From Drosophila miranda (lineage: Eukaryota > Arthropoda > Insecta > Diptera > Drosophilidae): DNA of 64,000 nt. The translations under genes and the position numbers were made by a program. Below the pieces are notes generated by a model. The model was not told the DNA's origin, did no database searches, and was given only the letters and a program-made list of their open reading frames with translations. Where the stretch lies: NCBI RefSeq assembly GCF_003369915.1, contig NC_046674.1, forward strand, positions 12,028,001 to 12,092,000, given 5' to 3'. Of this stretch, positions 19,475-32,730 are shown one piece after another (position 1 is the first letter of the stretch; the number at the start of each line of letters is the position of its first letter).

Positions 19475-22400
19475 CATTTTGTTTTATATGTATATACGGG
19501 ACAGCGGGTGTCCTATGAAGGTTTTTATGCCTCTTCTTTTCGGTCTGTAGTAGTAAATATACAAATTCGTTACCGGATTTCTTAATAGAAATGAAAAAAA
19601 TTGTTTATTAAATTCATGTTATGCTTCTATTTATGTGTATGTGTCATCATCATCATCATCATTATCCGTCCACATCCTTCCGTTTCCGTTAACGTTTCCG
19701 TTTCCGTTTCTGCTTCTACTTCCGTTTGCTTGTTGCGGTTTCTGGTTGTTTAATTATTATATTTTTACCTTGTATAGTTTGCTGTAAGTGTAGTACTGTA
19801 CCAGTTTATGTTATATATATGTATAGACCTTATATACACATATTGGCATTGCCTCCCGCGTCCCGCATCTCGCGTCCTGCGCCCCAACATTTCGAATCTC
19901 GCATCCAACATCCAACATCCCAAATTCAATATCCAATATCCAATATTCAACATCCAACATCGTTTATCCACCATCAACCTTATCCATCAACCCATCATCT
20001 CAATTTGTCCGTCTGGGACTTACTCGCTAGAATTCTCATATATCATATCATATATCATATCATATCATTTCATTTGGTTGTGTGTTTTAAAGTATTCGCA
20101 CTGAAAGTTGTTCGAGCTCGTGGCTCTGTAGACAGTATAGCCATACGGTATGTTGTATGTAAGTTTAATTGATTCTCGTCCTGTGCTCCTTAATTACTTT
20201 ACTTACATAGGTAGAATACTTACAAACTGGGGGGCCCTGCTTCGGGGCACTTTATAAATGTATTTGCATCATCATCTTCGTGTTGTCGAATGCCTTGTAG
20301 TTTCATACGAATATCGAATTGCGTCTCCTGATCCGCTCCTTTCACGACTTTCTCTAACTCCTCTAACTCCTCTAACTCTTTATCTTTATCTTTCTCAAAA
20401 GACTTCCTTTGACTTTTATATGTGTATAAAGTATTAAAATGATTTCATTTTGCTTGGTTACGCATTACGTTACGCATTTCATGTAAATACAATTTTAACG
20501 TTCGCCTTCTCCTTCGCCTTCGCCTTCGCCTTGTCTTCGTTTATGTATTACTCGTACTCATTCTCGTACTTGTTCATTTTGTTTTTGTTTTTGTTTTTGT
20601 TTTGGTTTTCTTCTTTCCTTCATTTTGTTGTATATATTAATATATAATTTTCCATATAGTATAGTGTAAAATATATAAGAGATATTGTCAATATAGTAAA
20701 GGTGTTTGTCAGCAGGAGTTCTGCCACATCGAACTGACACATTCCTGGGGGGAATTTCTTACTTATAGCAAAAATAGTCAAGTGATCGTTCGTATGAAGG
20801 TTCTTTTGTATGTAAGTACTCTTCATCGTACATACATGTATATGCCGTGTTCTTCTGTCGCGTGTAGTGTGTGTGGGTGTGTGGGTGTGTGGGTGTGTGT
20901 GTGTGCGCGGTGTGTGTCTTGGTGTCTGTGGTGTATGTACATATGTAAGTCTATAAAAAAAAAAAACAAAAAAACTGCGGATAGAAATGTCCTGTGTAAG
21001 TATAAGATTGCTATCATATAAAAGCACGTCAAAGTGTAGAAGGCCCACAATGTGTATGGTTGTATGCTGTATGATATCGAAGATATCGATCTGTCGATCT
21101 TTCGATCTTGCGATTTTCCGCCTCCCAAGAGCCTTTATGCGCTCCTCAGCGAGGATTCAACGTTCAAGTGTCTGTCTGTCTCCTTGTTTTGTTTGTGTTG
21201 TGGTTCGGTAAAAAGAAAGATTCTTCGATCGTTAGCGCCTAGACATTAGTTAAATTGTATTTCATTATCGTAGTCGTAGTCGTAATCGTTATCGTTATCG
21301 TTAGCGTTATCGTAATCGTAATTGTAATTGTAACTGTATCGTATTTGTTGATGGTGTGGCATACTCATACACATAACTAGAACTGATATGTTTTTAAGTG
21401 AATAATAAGAGAAAAACGGAAAGCAATTCGTATATGGTAGCTACGTAACTTCTTCTCATCTTCAGTGTCGTGTCTTCAGTTTCAATCTATATTTTAATGT
21501 TTGCCTCCACTTTATAAATATTTTACATTATACCTTATGTCTGTTAGTGCCGCGTGTTTGGTTTTGCTTTTGGTTTTGGTTTTGTTTTTGGTTTGCTTTG
21601 CTTTCCCGGCTTTAACCACCAATTGACATTTTGACTGAAAACTGCATATATGTATGTATGTATTTATTTAGCTTAAAGTATGGGTACATTATTTAAAAAA
21701 AAAATTTTTTACGGCGTACTCTTTATACACACAATTGTTCGCTCTTTCTTCTGCATTATCCATTATTCATTATTCAATATTCGCTCTTCGTTCCCTATAT
21801 AAAATGAGACTTTTTTGACTTTTATCAATGTTCCTCTTTGTCTTTGTCTTTGTCTTTATCTTTTTTTTTTATGTTTTATGTTTGTTCTTGTTATTTATTT
21901 ATTTAATTATTTTTGTTCAATTTAAAGCTTTTGCGCCTGCGCCGTCGAGTGTCGTCGCTCCTCTGTCGCCTTTGTTCTCGTCCTCCTCCGACGGCGCCTC
22001 AGTAAAAAAATAATGAAAACTGTTTCTTCTTTTTTGTATTTTCATTGTTTTGTTTTATTTCTAAAAAATGTTCTTCTTGTTTCTTTTTTCTTTTGTTTGT
22101 GTTTGTGTTTTTGTTCTTGTTTTTGTTGCTGCTGTTGTTGTTGTTGTTGTTGTTGTCTTTATGTTGCTCTCTGTGCTTTGTTTGGTTGGTGTAACATTTT
22201 CTAATTGACTGAAATTGATTTTGTTACAAGGACGCATTGCTTGTTGTTGAAGTTGATCCGGTATACCAATAGTTAATATATGTATCTACTCGTACGTATA
22301 GATGCTGGATGTCTTGTGATCGGCGATCTGCGATCTGCGATCTGGTATAGTAGCTGCTGATGAAGTTCTTTAACAATAAAGCACTACAACTACAAATCAG

Positions 22401-22831
22401 GGATGGGATAAAGCATTTGCACTACTCGTAACGAACGTTAACAGGGAAATGCTAGAGAAAATTCAACGTTACACTTAAAGCTGTCTCTTAAGCGGACACG
22501 GGACACGCCCAGAACTATTTCTGCGATTCAGATTCAGATCTAGATTCAGAAATCCAGTTCCGGTTGTCCGGTCGACCTACACCTGTCTCACAAATAATAC
22601 GAGTACAAAAGTTGCCAGCGGCGCTACAAAGATGTAATTTTGGGCACAGCTGCCTCCAAAAATCAAGATTCGAGTCAGACTGCTCGTACGACAGTACAGT
22701 CGAAGGATCAAAGATCAAAGATCGAAGATCGATCACCGACTCGACAGTTCAACCGTGCACACCATCTGTTGTGCATTCATTGATTCTGTGTGAGTTCTCC
22801 TCGCCTTACAATCAATCCTTTACTTTAATAC

Positions 22832-22867
<36 letters not shown>

Positions 22868-25800
22868 ATATATATATTTCTTTACGTGTAAGTGTATATA
22901 TATTTTTATGTATATTTATATATTGGTGTATATTTTATGTATTCCTTTTGGGGTTTGTTTAACTTCGCGGCTTGTTCGTCTCGTCCCGTCACGTCTCGTC
23001 TCCAGTTTTCCTCAATCTTTTTCGGTTTTTTGAATTATTGCTTTTAGAACATGTCTTAAAAATATATTTATTTATATATATATTTATATGTGTATATATA
23101 TGTATATGCCTTAGAAGTAGGTTTAATATATATATATATATTTTATGCAAATATAACATTTTTGCCCTTCTCGCTGCCCTCACCTCACTCGCTTCCTCTC
23201 CTCGTTAAAATATCTGCCGTCGCAGGGGCGAAGCTGCAGCATTGGAATACTTTCAAGTGACCCCCTGACCTGCTGAGTGCTCAGCGGAATCTGCGCTAAA
23301 GTAAACCTCGCCGTGTCATACCCTTCTCGATGACACTCGTAAAACACACCCATTCAAACTCTCGTCCCGATATGCCCGCGACTGGCAATGTGGCCTGATC
23401 TTTTGTCTATCTAAAATTGAAGAATTCTGTCTTTTCTGCTTCAAATATTCATTTCATTCCCTTACATTTCTTTTCACTTGTTTTCTTGTTTTCTTGGTTT
23501 TGTTTTGTTTTTTGATTATACAATACATAAATGTGTAGATTATTCGGGATTGTTCCCGGCGGGTCATGCACAACGGCAGGGAGATATACGCTCGAAGAAA
23601 TTTCGGAAATTTCCAAGAGGACTTCTCATATTTTTGAATTTTCGTTTTGGGGAATTGCGGTTGCAACATCTCTCCCGTTTTTTTTGTTGTTTTGTTGGCG
23701 ATCAACACTCTTTTAAACGCTAAACGGTAAACGCTAAATGTAATTTCTGTTTCTGTTTCTGCGCTGTTCTGCGGTCCTGTTCGCGTCCTGTTCGTTTTCT
23801 GTTTTCTTTATAACTAGGCATACAATATCGTATAAGTATGTGTGGTTTCTGTTTCTGTTTTGGTTTTGGTTTCTGTTTTGGTTTCTGTTCTCGCGTTCCG
23901 CCCCTCTAGAGGCTATATATATGTATTGTATGTATGTACGGTATTGTATGTAGGTTTGTTGTTGGTCCGAGACTTGACAGGCAAAGTCCTGGAGAGCGTT
24001 GGTTTGACAATTTGGCAAAAAAGTTATGAAAGGAACATTTTCACTGTTTCGGCATTTGCTTTTGCTTTCGCTTTTGCTTTCGTTTTTTCTTACTTTTATT
24101 TCTATTCCTCAATTTGTTTTTATGTTTTTCTGCTTTCCTGCTTTACTGCTTTTCTGCTTTGTGGCTGTTTCTGTTTTTATTTTAGTTTTAGTTTTAGTTT
24201 TTCAGCTTTTTCCCGTCGCCTAATGCAAAAAATCTCAGACTGACAGACAGAGAGAAAAAGCGCATCGTATTGTTGTTCTGTCAATTATAGAATATGTATT
24301 TCTATCTCTCTGCTATTTCGATTTTTTGTTTTTTTTCTTTTTTCTTTTGTTTTTTCTTTGTTTTTCCCTTCTAGCGTTTTTGTTTGGTTTTCTTGGTTTT
24401 TGTTCAATCTAATTTTCCCCCACTTGCTGTGTGTGTAACAAATGTCGTTTACTTATCTATCTGATAGGTTCTTTTTTTTGCGGTTTTTGTGGTTTTTTTT
24501 TTTTGTTTGGTTTGGTTTGGTTTGGTTTGCTTTTCCAATAATTTAATACTCCATATAGTTGTATATAAATATATTTTTCTATTATGCCCCCCGATTGCAT
24601 ATCAAATACTCGTATATCTAGTACATTCCATGTCCGAGTGATTCGCTGCCGGACGGAGCGACTAGAAAAAAAAATTAATTGCACATAACGTGGCCTGCAT
24701 TTCATCGTCCTCCTCTCGTCTCCTCCTCTCTAGCCCGTCTTGCCCTTTCTGATCCGTTCTTTCTTTCTCTTATACATATGCTTGTTTACAGATACATATA
24801 TATATGTATATATATATATATATATATATAGATTTAGTTAAATGTTCAAACATTTGCGATTTTGCGCGTTTGTTTTATAAATATTTTATTTACTTAAACG
24901 TACTATATGTGTTGTATGTATAATAGTTCATTGTTATATTTGCATATGCACTTACCAAGTAATTTGTTTAAGTTTTTTTCCTTCTTTTTGATTTATCAGT
25001 AAGATCTGTGTGTGTGTCTTTCAGTGTCTTCTTTATCTTCTGTATCTCTAACTTTATCTTTATCTTTATCTTTATTTTTATGTGTGTTTTGCATCTCGAA
25101 AATTGTTTGTGTGTTTCTTAGATATTTAGGGAGTTATTGGTTTGTCTTCCACTTTGTTCTGTGTTCTTTGTTCATTTTTCATTTTTTGTTTGGTTTTCGC
25201 AAAAAAAAAAATTGATTTATGTACGCCTCGAGCTGCAGAAATGACTTTCCGCTTCGCTTTCATTGTCATAATTAATGCTTTAACATATTTGTCTAACTAT
25301 CCACTGTGTTTAATTAGCATTTTGTGTGTGTTCGCTTTTCGCCTTTTCGCTTTCAGTGTGACACACTTTGTGCACGAACACAAAGGCCTTTCATTCCATG
25401 AAAATAATGACAATAAAAAGGGAACTTCAACATATTTCAATAATAACAAATTGCCTTCGACTTTTCACATTTCACATTTGCTTTTCATTTCTTTTTTGTT
25501 TTACTTTTTTCCTTTCTCTTCTCGTTTGTTTGTTTTTGTTAATTACTTTGGCCAATAAAGGATTTGTTGTACTTTAACATAAATTCATAAATATATGTAT
25601 ACGTAATTGCAGCACAATACAATTTTGATTTGATTTGTTTTGACTTTTTTGACTGCCCGCCCGAATCGTGAAATCAGGACAAATGTCGAACCCAATCTGA
25701 TTATAACATTTGCAAGAAGCATTTCACACTTTCGACTGCGATTGGTATTGTAATCGTGATCGTGATCGTGATCGTAATCGTTATCGTGATCGTAATCGTA

Positions 25801-27126
25801 ATCGTGTTGATAGTACATTAATTTGTTGCTGGTTTCTGCATTGTTTGCATTGGTTTTCTTTTCTTTTGATTCAATTAATTTCCTTTGTATATATTGCGGT
25901 TTACTTTATACGATTATGTATAGAGTATATATATATGTTTATATATTGACTTTAACTTTAAAAGTTACAACTTAGATACGTTAAGAATAGCAATAATAAT
26001 GATAATAATAATTTGCATTAATAATACGCAATCAAATAATAACATTTTCGCTATTATTGCAACATTTTCAATTTTCTCAATTTACTCAATTTACTCAATT
26101 TTGTTTTTCAACTTTTATCGTTTTATTAGTTTCCCCCGATCTTTTTTCGTATGTATATACGATGTATTTTTTTTTTTGCGTATTTTTTTACTTTTTGTTG
26201 ATTTCTCATTACTTAAAAGTGTGTGGCTGCCACAACAGCGTTGTTGTCATCATCCGCGCCTCCTCCAATTTTCGCTGTGTGTGCAGCCGCAGTCACGCCC
26301 CCTTGGCCCGCCGCCATGCCGCCTTGCCGCCATGCTGCCACTCTCCCGTTTAATTTGCATTTTAAACGATTTTTGCTGCACACGTTGCATCTTTCGGGGG
26401 CACGACACTGCGCTGCTGATGCTGCTGCTGCTGCTGCTGCTGCTGCAGTTGTTCTTGTTGTAAGTAGTGTGGTTGTTAAATTAAAATTAATTCTTTTTTT
26501 GTTTGCATACGCTCATAGTTTTTTCTCATCTTTCTTTCATTTTGTTTTTTTTTGTTGGTATATATATATGTTCATATACATATATATCTATATAAATCTA
26601 TATACATATATATGTGGGTGTGGGTGTGGGTGTACGGGGTTCTGGGCTTTTCTCCATACGCATATGTATATACGTTAATTAATTAATTAATTATAATATG
26701 TGTGAGTGTGAGTGTGTTTGGTTTATTGTTTGTTGCTCTTGCAGTTGCTGTTGCTGTTGCTGTTGTCGTTACGGATTTTTGTTTCGCTTTGCAATGTGGA
26801 AATACACGTGTAATATGTATTTTATTTGATTTATATATATGTATATATACGGGGATACATATATACATATCTGTGGTATATATATATAATTTTAAATTAT
26901 TTTTCTTGTTGCTGTTGTTGTTGTTGTTGTTGTTGCTGCAGCATTACAGATACATTTACTCCTGCGTTCATCTCTTCGTGGTGTGTATCTGTATCTCTGG
27001 ATGCTCATATCTGTGTGTGTCTGACATTGTTGCTAAAGTTGCAGTTGCTTGTGTTGCTCTTGTTGTTGTTGTTGTAGCTGTTGGTGTTGCTGCTGCTGCT
27101 GTCATTGCGGTTGTCGGCGCCACCTT
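18398..27126 (-). other. likely Rbp6 3' UTR plus convergent intergenic DNA
   Basis: No gene is supported here. The plus strand is strikingly T-rich over about 8.7 kb, with TTTTG, CTTTTG and TTTCTG strings, so a minus-strand transcript would be A- and CA-rich. It contains many TA and GT runs (18801, 19447, 22834, 24793) and TTTATT strings that would be AATAAA on the Rbp6 strand, for example near 18413. Two GC-richer blocks stand out, at 22480-22790 and 23160-23420. How much is UTR and how much is spacer cannot be fixed without transcript data. Confidence 0.4.
22834..22866. repeat. (TA)n microsatellite
   Basis: About 33 bp of alternating TA; a second run at 24793-24831 is interrupted by one G. 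Confidence 0.9.
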
Positions 27127-27168
27127 TTAATGGTATCCATTTGTAAATGCCGCAGGAATTAGTGGTCC
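27127..27168 (-). CDS. Rbp6: Rbp6 last coding exon, canonical C-terminus
   Basis: Acceptor TTTATTTACAG precedes [13 protein letters not shown] and a TAA at 27129-27127. It joins in phase 0 to the exon ending at 28958. The motif is the conserved Rbp6 C-terminus, and the exon is only 14 codons, so it is invisible to open-frame scans. Confidence 0.85.
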   Translation of the reverse strand, partial: GPLIPAAFTNGYH

Positions 27169-30100
27169 CTGTAAATAAACGTTTCGTGGAGAACAAAACA
27201 AGCAAACACCAAAAATTATTCAAATAAAATGCAATTTCTATGTATCTGCACATCTACGCACACACACACATACATGTATGTATATATACGATTAAATATA
27301 TGTATATTAAATAGGTATATAGAAAGTAAACATTTATAGGTAGGTAGGAGGTATACATACAATACATATATGTATTTATATAGAAATAGTAAAAGTGAAA
27401 AGTTATTGGAAGTAGACAAAAATACTCGATTGTTCAACAAATAAACACTAGAGAGAGAAACGAACTCGGGAACGGAGCAACTAGTCCCAAAAGGCCGATA
27501 GCAGAGGTTTGATAACAGACCATCCATCCATCCATACGCACGCCCTGACGTGCACTTTCCCGTCAATGGACACGGCGGATACGCAAGCCAACTCTTTTGT
27601 AGCAAAAGAACAGAACGAATGAACAGAAGGACTAATTCTGGCAGACTGGTAATTGCAAGAAATGAAACTCCACAAACGGAGCGGCCCATCAGGGGGAAGC
27701 CCTTTCATTTGTGAATTCCGAATCATGAAAGATTGAAACGGAATCAGAAATATCCATTAGGTATCTGTCCATCTGCATGCCACGCATGAGTATCTTTTTT
27801 CTCCCTTTGTCAGAGATGGCTTTTATCAAACCTCGCCGTCAGTCATGGATAATTGATATGGTTTTGGATATAATTTGGGTTCTTTTTGTTTTGTTGGGGT
27901 TTGCATCGACGCAAGGACGGATGTGGATTGGAGGTTGGAAACATTGAAGTACTGAAATATTCATATACTATAATACATATACATATATGGTGTACAGAAT
28001 TTAAATAAATCAAAAGAGTTTAATTGAAAACGGCCTAGAAAACTGTGCTTTTGACGTGCATACATATTTTTTTACGTTCATTTATTGTTTGTTTTATTAA
28101 CATTATTTTTTGTTTGTTTTCTTTTTTTTTTAGCTCAAAACGAAATATATTTTTGATTCGACTATTTGGTTGAAGTTTAAAGAAATTTGGATTGTTAATA
28201 ATTGAAATTGTTTAGTTGAAAAAAAAAAACAGAAGAGAACACGCTGTATTTTGTTGGTGTGCCTACCTTGTGCAACTGCGTTTGTTTTATACTCTTATTT
28301 CTTTTGTTTTGCGTTTGCGTTTGCTCTTACTTTTGCTTTTGCTTTGCTTTCGTTTATTATTATTATTATTTTTTGTTGTTTTTGGTTTTTTGTTTTTTGT
28401 TTTTGGTTGCATATATATATATATATGTATATATATATTCTCGATTTAAATATATAATTGTTTGCTTTACTTTTGCTTTTCTTTTCTTTTCTTTTGTTTT
28501 GTTTTGTTTTGCATTTATATTTTTGGGTTTTCAGTCTTTTTATATATTAGCCATCGCAAAGTTCAACGAATAAATCTGTACGAAATGAAAGAGAAATACA
28601 ATACAATATATAGAAGGATAACGCATTTGTTGTTTAACTCTACATCGGTATTGGTGGTCTCTCTTTATCGCTATGGTGTGGCAAAGGGACGGATGTGTGT
28701 GTGTGTGTGTGTGTGTGTGAGAGTGTGTGTGTTTGAGTGTGTTTAATTTTGAAAACAAAACAAAATCGTTGAACGGAACAATAAACGATGGGTAACTTGA
28801 ATTTGGGTATTTCTCTTCGCGCCCTGACCTCTCCCGAGTGGTAGGCACAAAGGCACATAGCACTATGGCACTATGGCTAATCGGAAGCCCAAAGGATGCT
28901 CAGGCTAAGGGCTTCAGACTTGCAGATTCTAGCTGGGGGTTCATGGCCTGCACTTACCGGGCTGTAGTTTAACGGGGCTCGGCTGACGGCGATGGGGAAG
29001 CCGGATGGCTGCGGACTGGTGGCCTGCACGTAGCCCACATTGTCGGCCCCGGCCGAGCTGTACATGTCAATGGTTGGTCCGGGCGAGTTGGTGGATGGGA
29101 ACCCCTGCCTGTTGGCCGAGCCAGCGGCTGCGGCATGCGGCGATGCCGACGGCCCAAAGCTATGGGCGGCCGCGGCAGCCGCCTGATAGTTGTTCATCAC
29201 TGTGGAGAAAGAGAGGAGGTGGACGGTGAGGAGCTGTTCGATTGGTGGCGCCACCCACTTTTCATAGATGGGTACTTACCTGACAACGCCTGGGTCAGCA
29301 GCGGTGTATTGTTGTTGGGTGTCAGCTGCCCATTGGTTAGATCAACTGTAAGTGGCAGAAGGGGAGACGCGACATTAGTGGGGAGTGCACACGGGAGGGG
29401 ACGGGGGGGCGCACAGCTAGTTAAGTAAGAGTTAGGGGGCATTCCTAGGCAGTGCCTAAGACAAGAGTATATATACGAAAGTAATCTACAGGTCACGCAG
29501 TAGGAAGGAGTACGAGTATACAAGTATGGAGTGAGAGAGAGAGAGAGTACGAGTACGATTACGAGTAAGAGTACGAGAGTATACGATTCTTATAAGTACA
29601 TATATGTTGATAAAGCGGATACATAGTTCTGTGGCGGGTAGCATTGGTGTGTGGTGTGGTGTGGTGCCAAGGAAGTAAGCAATCAAAAGCGAAAGTAAAG
29701 AAGCACTAACTAGTCCCAGAACAACTACAATGCCAAACACAAACAAAAGAGCGAAAGATACATACAGATACAGGTATAAGGGGGGAGTGGGAGGGGGAGT
29801 GGGAGTGCGGGAATAATATAACGCTAACTGGAACGCAGGTTATGAAAACACAAGCTGCTCGGTTATTAAACGAGCATTGCATTGGCATTGGTCAGCGGTG
29901 GGCGGAGTGGTGGGGCCGTGGGGGCAGGTCTGCTCTGGCTGTCTCTATGATGACAAAACAAAGCCCAAAGCCAGAATAAACCAAACCAAACCAAGCCAAA
30001 CGAAACCGAACCAATCCTAGACCATCAAAACCCATCAAAACCCATCCGAACCCGTCCAAACCCGTCCAAACCCATCCAAACCCGTTCAAATCGAGCCAAA

Positions 30101-32692
30101 CTCAGTGAGTACGCTTGGTTTGGCCCGTGATGTGCACTTTCCTTTGGGCGCTTCTCCTCTGTTGTTAACGCTTTTTCCTTTTCCCCTGGATATGGCCATG
30201 GCTATAGCTATTACTGTTGTTCCCTTGTTATGGCCACAGCTGCTGCAGCAAGTAAAAATACGCCAGCGCCAATATTGAAATGACAACAGAATGCGAATGC
30301 GAATGCGAATGTGGATGTGGATGTGAATGGGGCATGTGCATGTGGATGTGGTTGTGGATGCGACTGTGAATGTGAATCTGAATCTGAATGAAGGACGAAT
30401 GGGGCTTGGTCTAGTTCTGGACTACCTTTTTTTCGGGGTAGCCTGGTGGTCCTGGTCCTGTTAGTATAGTCCCTGACAAGACTCTGACACATCAGCCCCA
30501 ATGACATGGCCCTGCCGGGCAGCCCATTCAGACGGGGACAGGGGGGCATACATACGAGTATGAATGAGGGAAAGCGAAAAAAGATTGGATAACGGGTAAC
30601 GGGTCAGGGGTTTGGGGGGATGGGTGATGGCGGATGGGGAAGCGACGATGTTGCATTTCCTGCGGAAACACAAAAATTGATGTAACGTAACGTGACGTAA
30701 CGTAACGATGCATGGCCGTGACTGTCGTCATTTGCCCCGCCACTCCACCATCCGCCATCCCACCATTCCTCCATCCCCACTCGGCTGCCCTCCCCCCCGC
30801 TTATCCCCTATTCCTGTTGTGCGTTTTATGGCGCCAATCAACTTTGGCTTACGTTTAGTTTACGTTTTTGCGGAATATCCGAGCGCCATGTTGTTTTCAT
30901 TAGAGTCTGGCAATGCCACAAAGAAGCGGCAGCGGCAGCAGCGGAAGGGAGAAGCACAACAGCATGAATACCCCGTTAGAGCAACAGCAGTTGCAGCAAC
31001 AGTAACCGTAACCGTTTCTTTTCTAAATAAATAACTTATTTAGTACGGGAAAGCTTTTTTTCGGTTTGTATGGCATCGAATGAAATGCGTTTCCGCTGCT
31101 GGAATCCTGACAATTGTCAGTCTTGTGGTGTTGTAAAACGTGGCGGAAAAACAACTGTTCTGTTCTGCTGCCAGCTGGTGACCTGGCAACCCTTTTTTCC
31201 CCAGGACACACGCTTCAATTGGGACATTTGAACAAACAAAATTGGTTAGAGGAAGGCATTTACATTTACATTTACATTTACATTTACATGATCAGCGGGC
31301 GAATGCTACACGGTTCTCTGATATAATTCAGCTGAATGTTACATTAAGGTTACAATACATTGTACATATGATTTCTACAATTTTGTATGGTTATACGAGT
31401 ATACGATATAGTATAAAGTATGTATAGTATGGTATAGTGTGTATATGTTTGATTAATCAGTTACAATTCGTTATATGTTTGTTGTACTACTTCTAATGAC
31501 TGGGTTACAATTCTGGGGGACGGACAGACAGATTTCATCAGTCTGTGGCTCTAGTCGTATTAGTCGTTTGTGTTGTGTTGTGTGTGATGTGTGAAATGTT
31601 CCATTAACTGGGGCTAAAGATAAGGTTTCGCAAAACGAAGAACACTACACATAAATATGTATATAGTATGTATGTTTTCCATGTTGGAGCTACGACTGCC
31701 GCCAATCGATGATCGGGGACAGTTTACAATTTGTCTCGATTAGGTTTTATTAGGCTCTTTGCTAAACTTTTGCTATCAACTAACGGTTTACATATAAAGT
31801 TAATAATCATAAGATGCGAGAACGTCTGTCGGAACGGTTATAGGTTCGATATATATACTACACGAGTATGATATATAGAGAGATACATAAGTATATAAAA
31901 AGAGTATAATGCTGGTACGATTATGCATTGGAATTATAAGACGACCATTAGCTGACCTTGTGGAGTGTGTTCGGAGTGTTGTTCGGAATCGGAATCGGGT
32001 TCGAGTTCGACTTCGACATCGACATCGACATCGACTTCGACTTGGACATCGAGTTCGAGTTGACGTTGATGTTGCTTTGCTGTTGATGTTGCAAGTTGTG
32101 CTGCTTGCCTGCTTGCTGCCCGTAGCTGCTGCGGATGTTGTCGTTGCCAAGTTGCTGTCAATTCTAAAGCGCATACGCCCCGTTGGCCACTTTGTCACTC
32201 TCTCTCTCTCTATCTCTCTCTGTCGCTGTCGCTGTCTCCGTCGCTGTCTCTGTCGCTCTGGGCCATGTCGAAACCATTCAAGAAATTTGCCTTGCTAATA
32301 ATACCGGAGCTGCAGCCTCTGACAAGAGCCAGCGACCGACTAGAGACCGACCAGAGACCGACTAGAGACAAAGGCGAATGCGAATGCAAATGCCCTACGG
32401 CCCGGAAAGGATAGACTGTGCTTTGGGTTTTTGGTTTCGGCTTTTGTATCCGCATTTATTTGATTTTATTTTCACTTTATTTATCTTAGTTTTTGTGCAT
32501 TTATTTAGTTAATAACTTTTCGGCTTGGTTTTCCATTTCGTAAGCAATTTCAATACTGCGTTTGGCAAATGGTTTTTTTTTTTTCTTTTTCTTTTTCGTT
32601 TTTTTCTTGTTCTCGTTTGAAGCGTTTTCTTATAAATCACAGTATATACGTGTAAAATACATATAGGTATGCGTGTGTGTGTGTGTGGCGTA

Positions 32693-32730
<38 letters not shown>

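Noticed and set aside
25710..25818. Arg/Asp-rich repeat peptide (NRDRDRDRNRYRD)
   Set aside because: Translation of a GATCGTGATCGT hexamer array in the 3' non-coding region.
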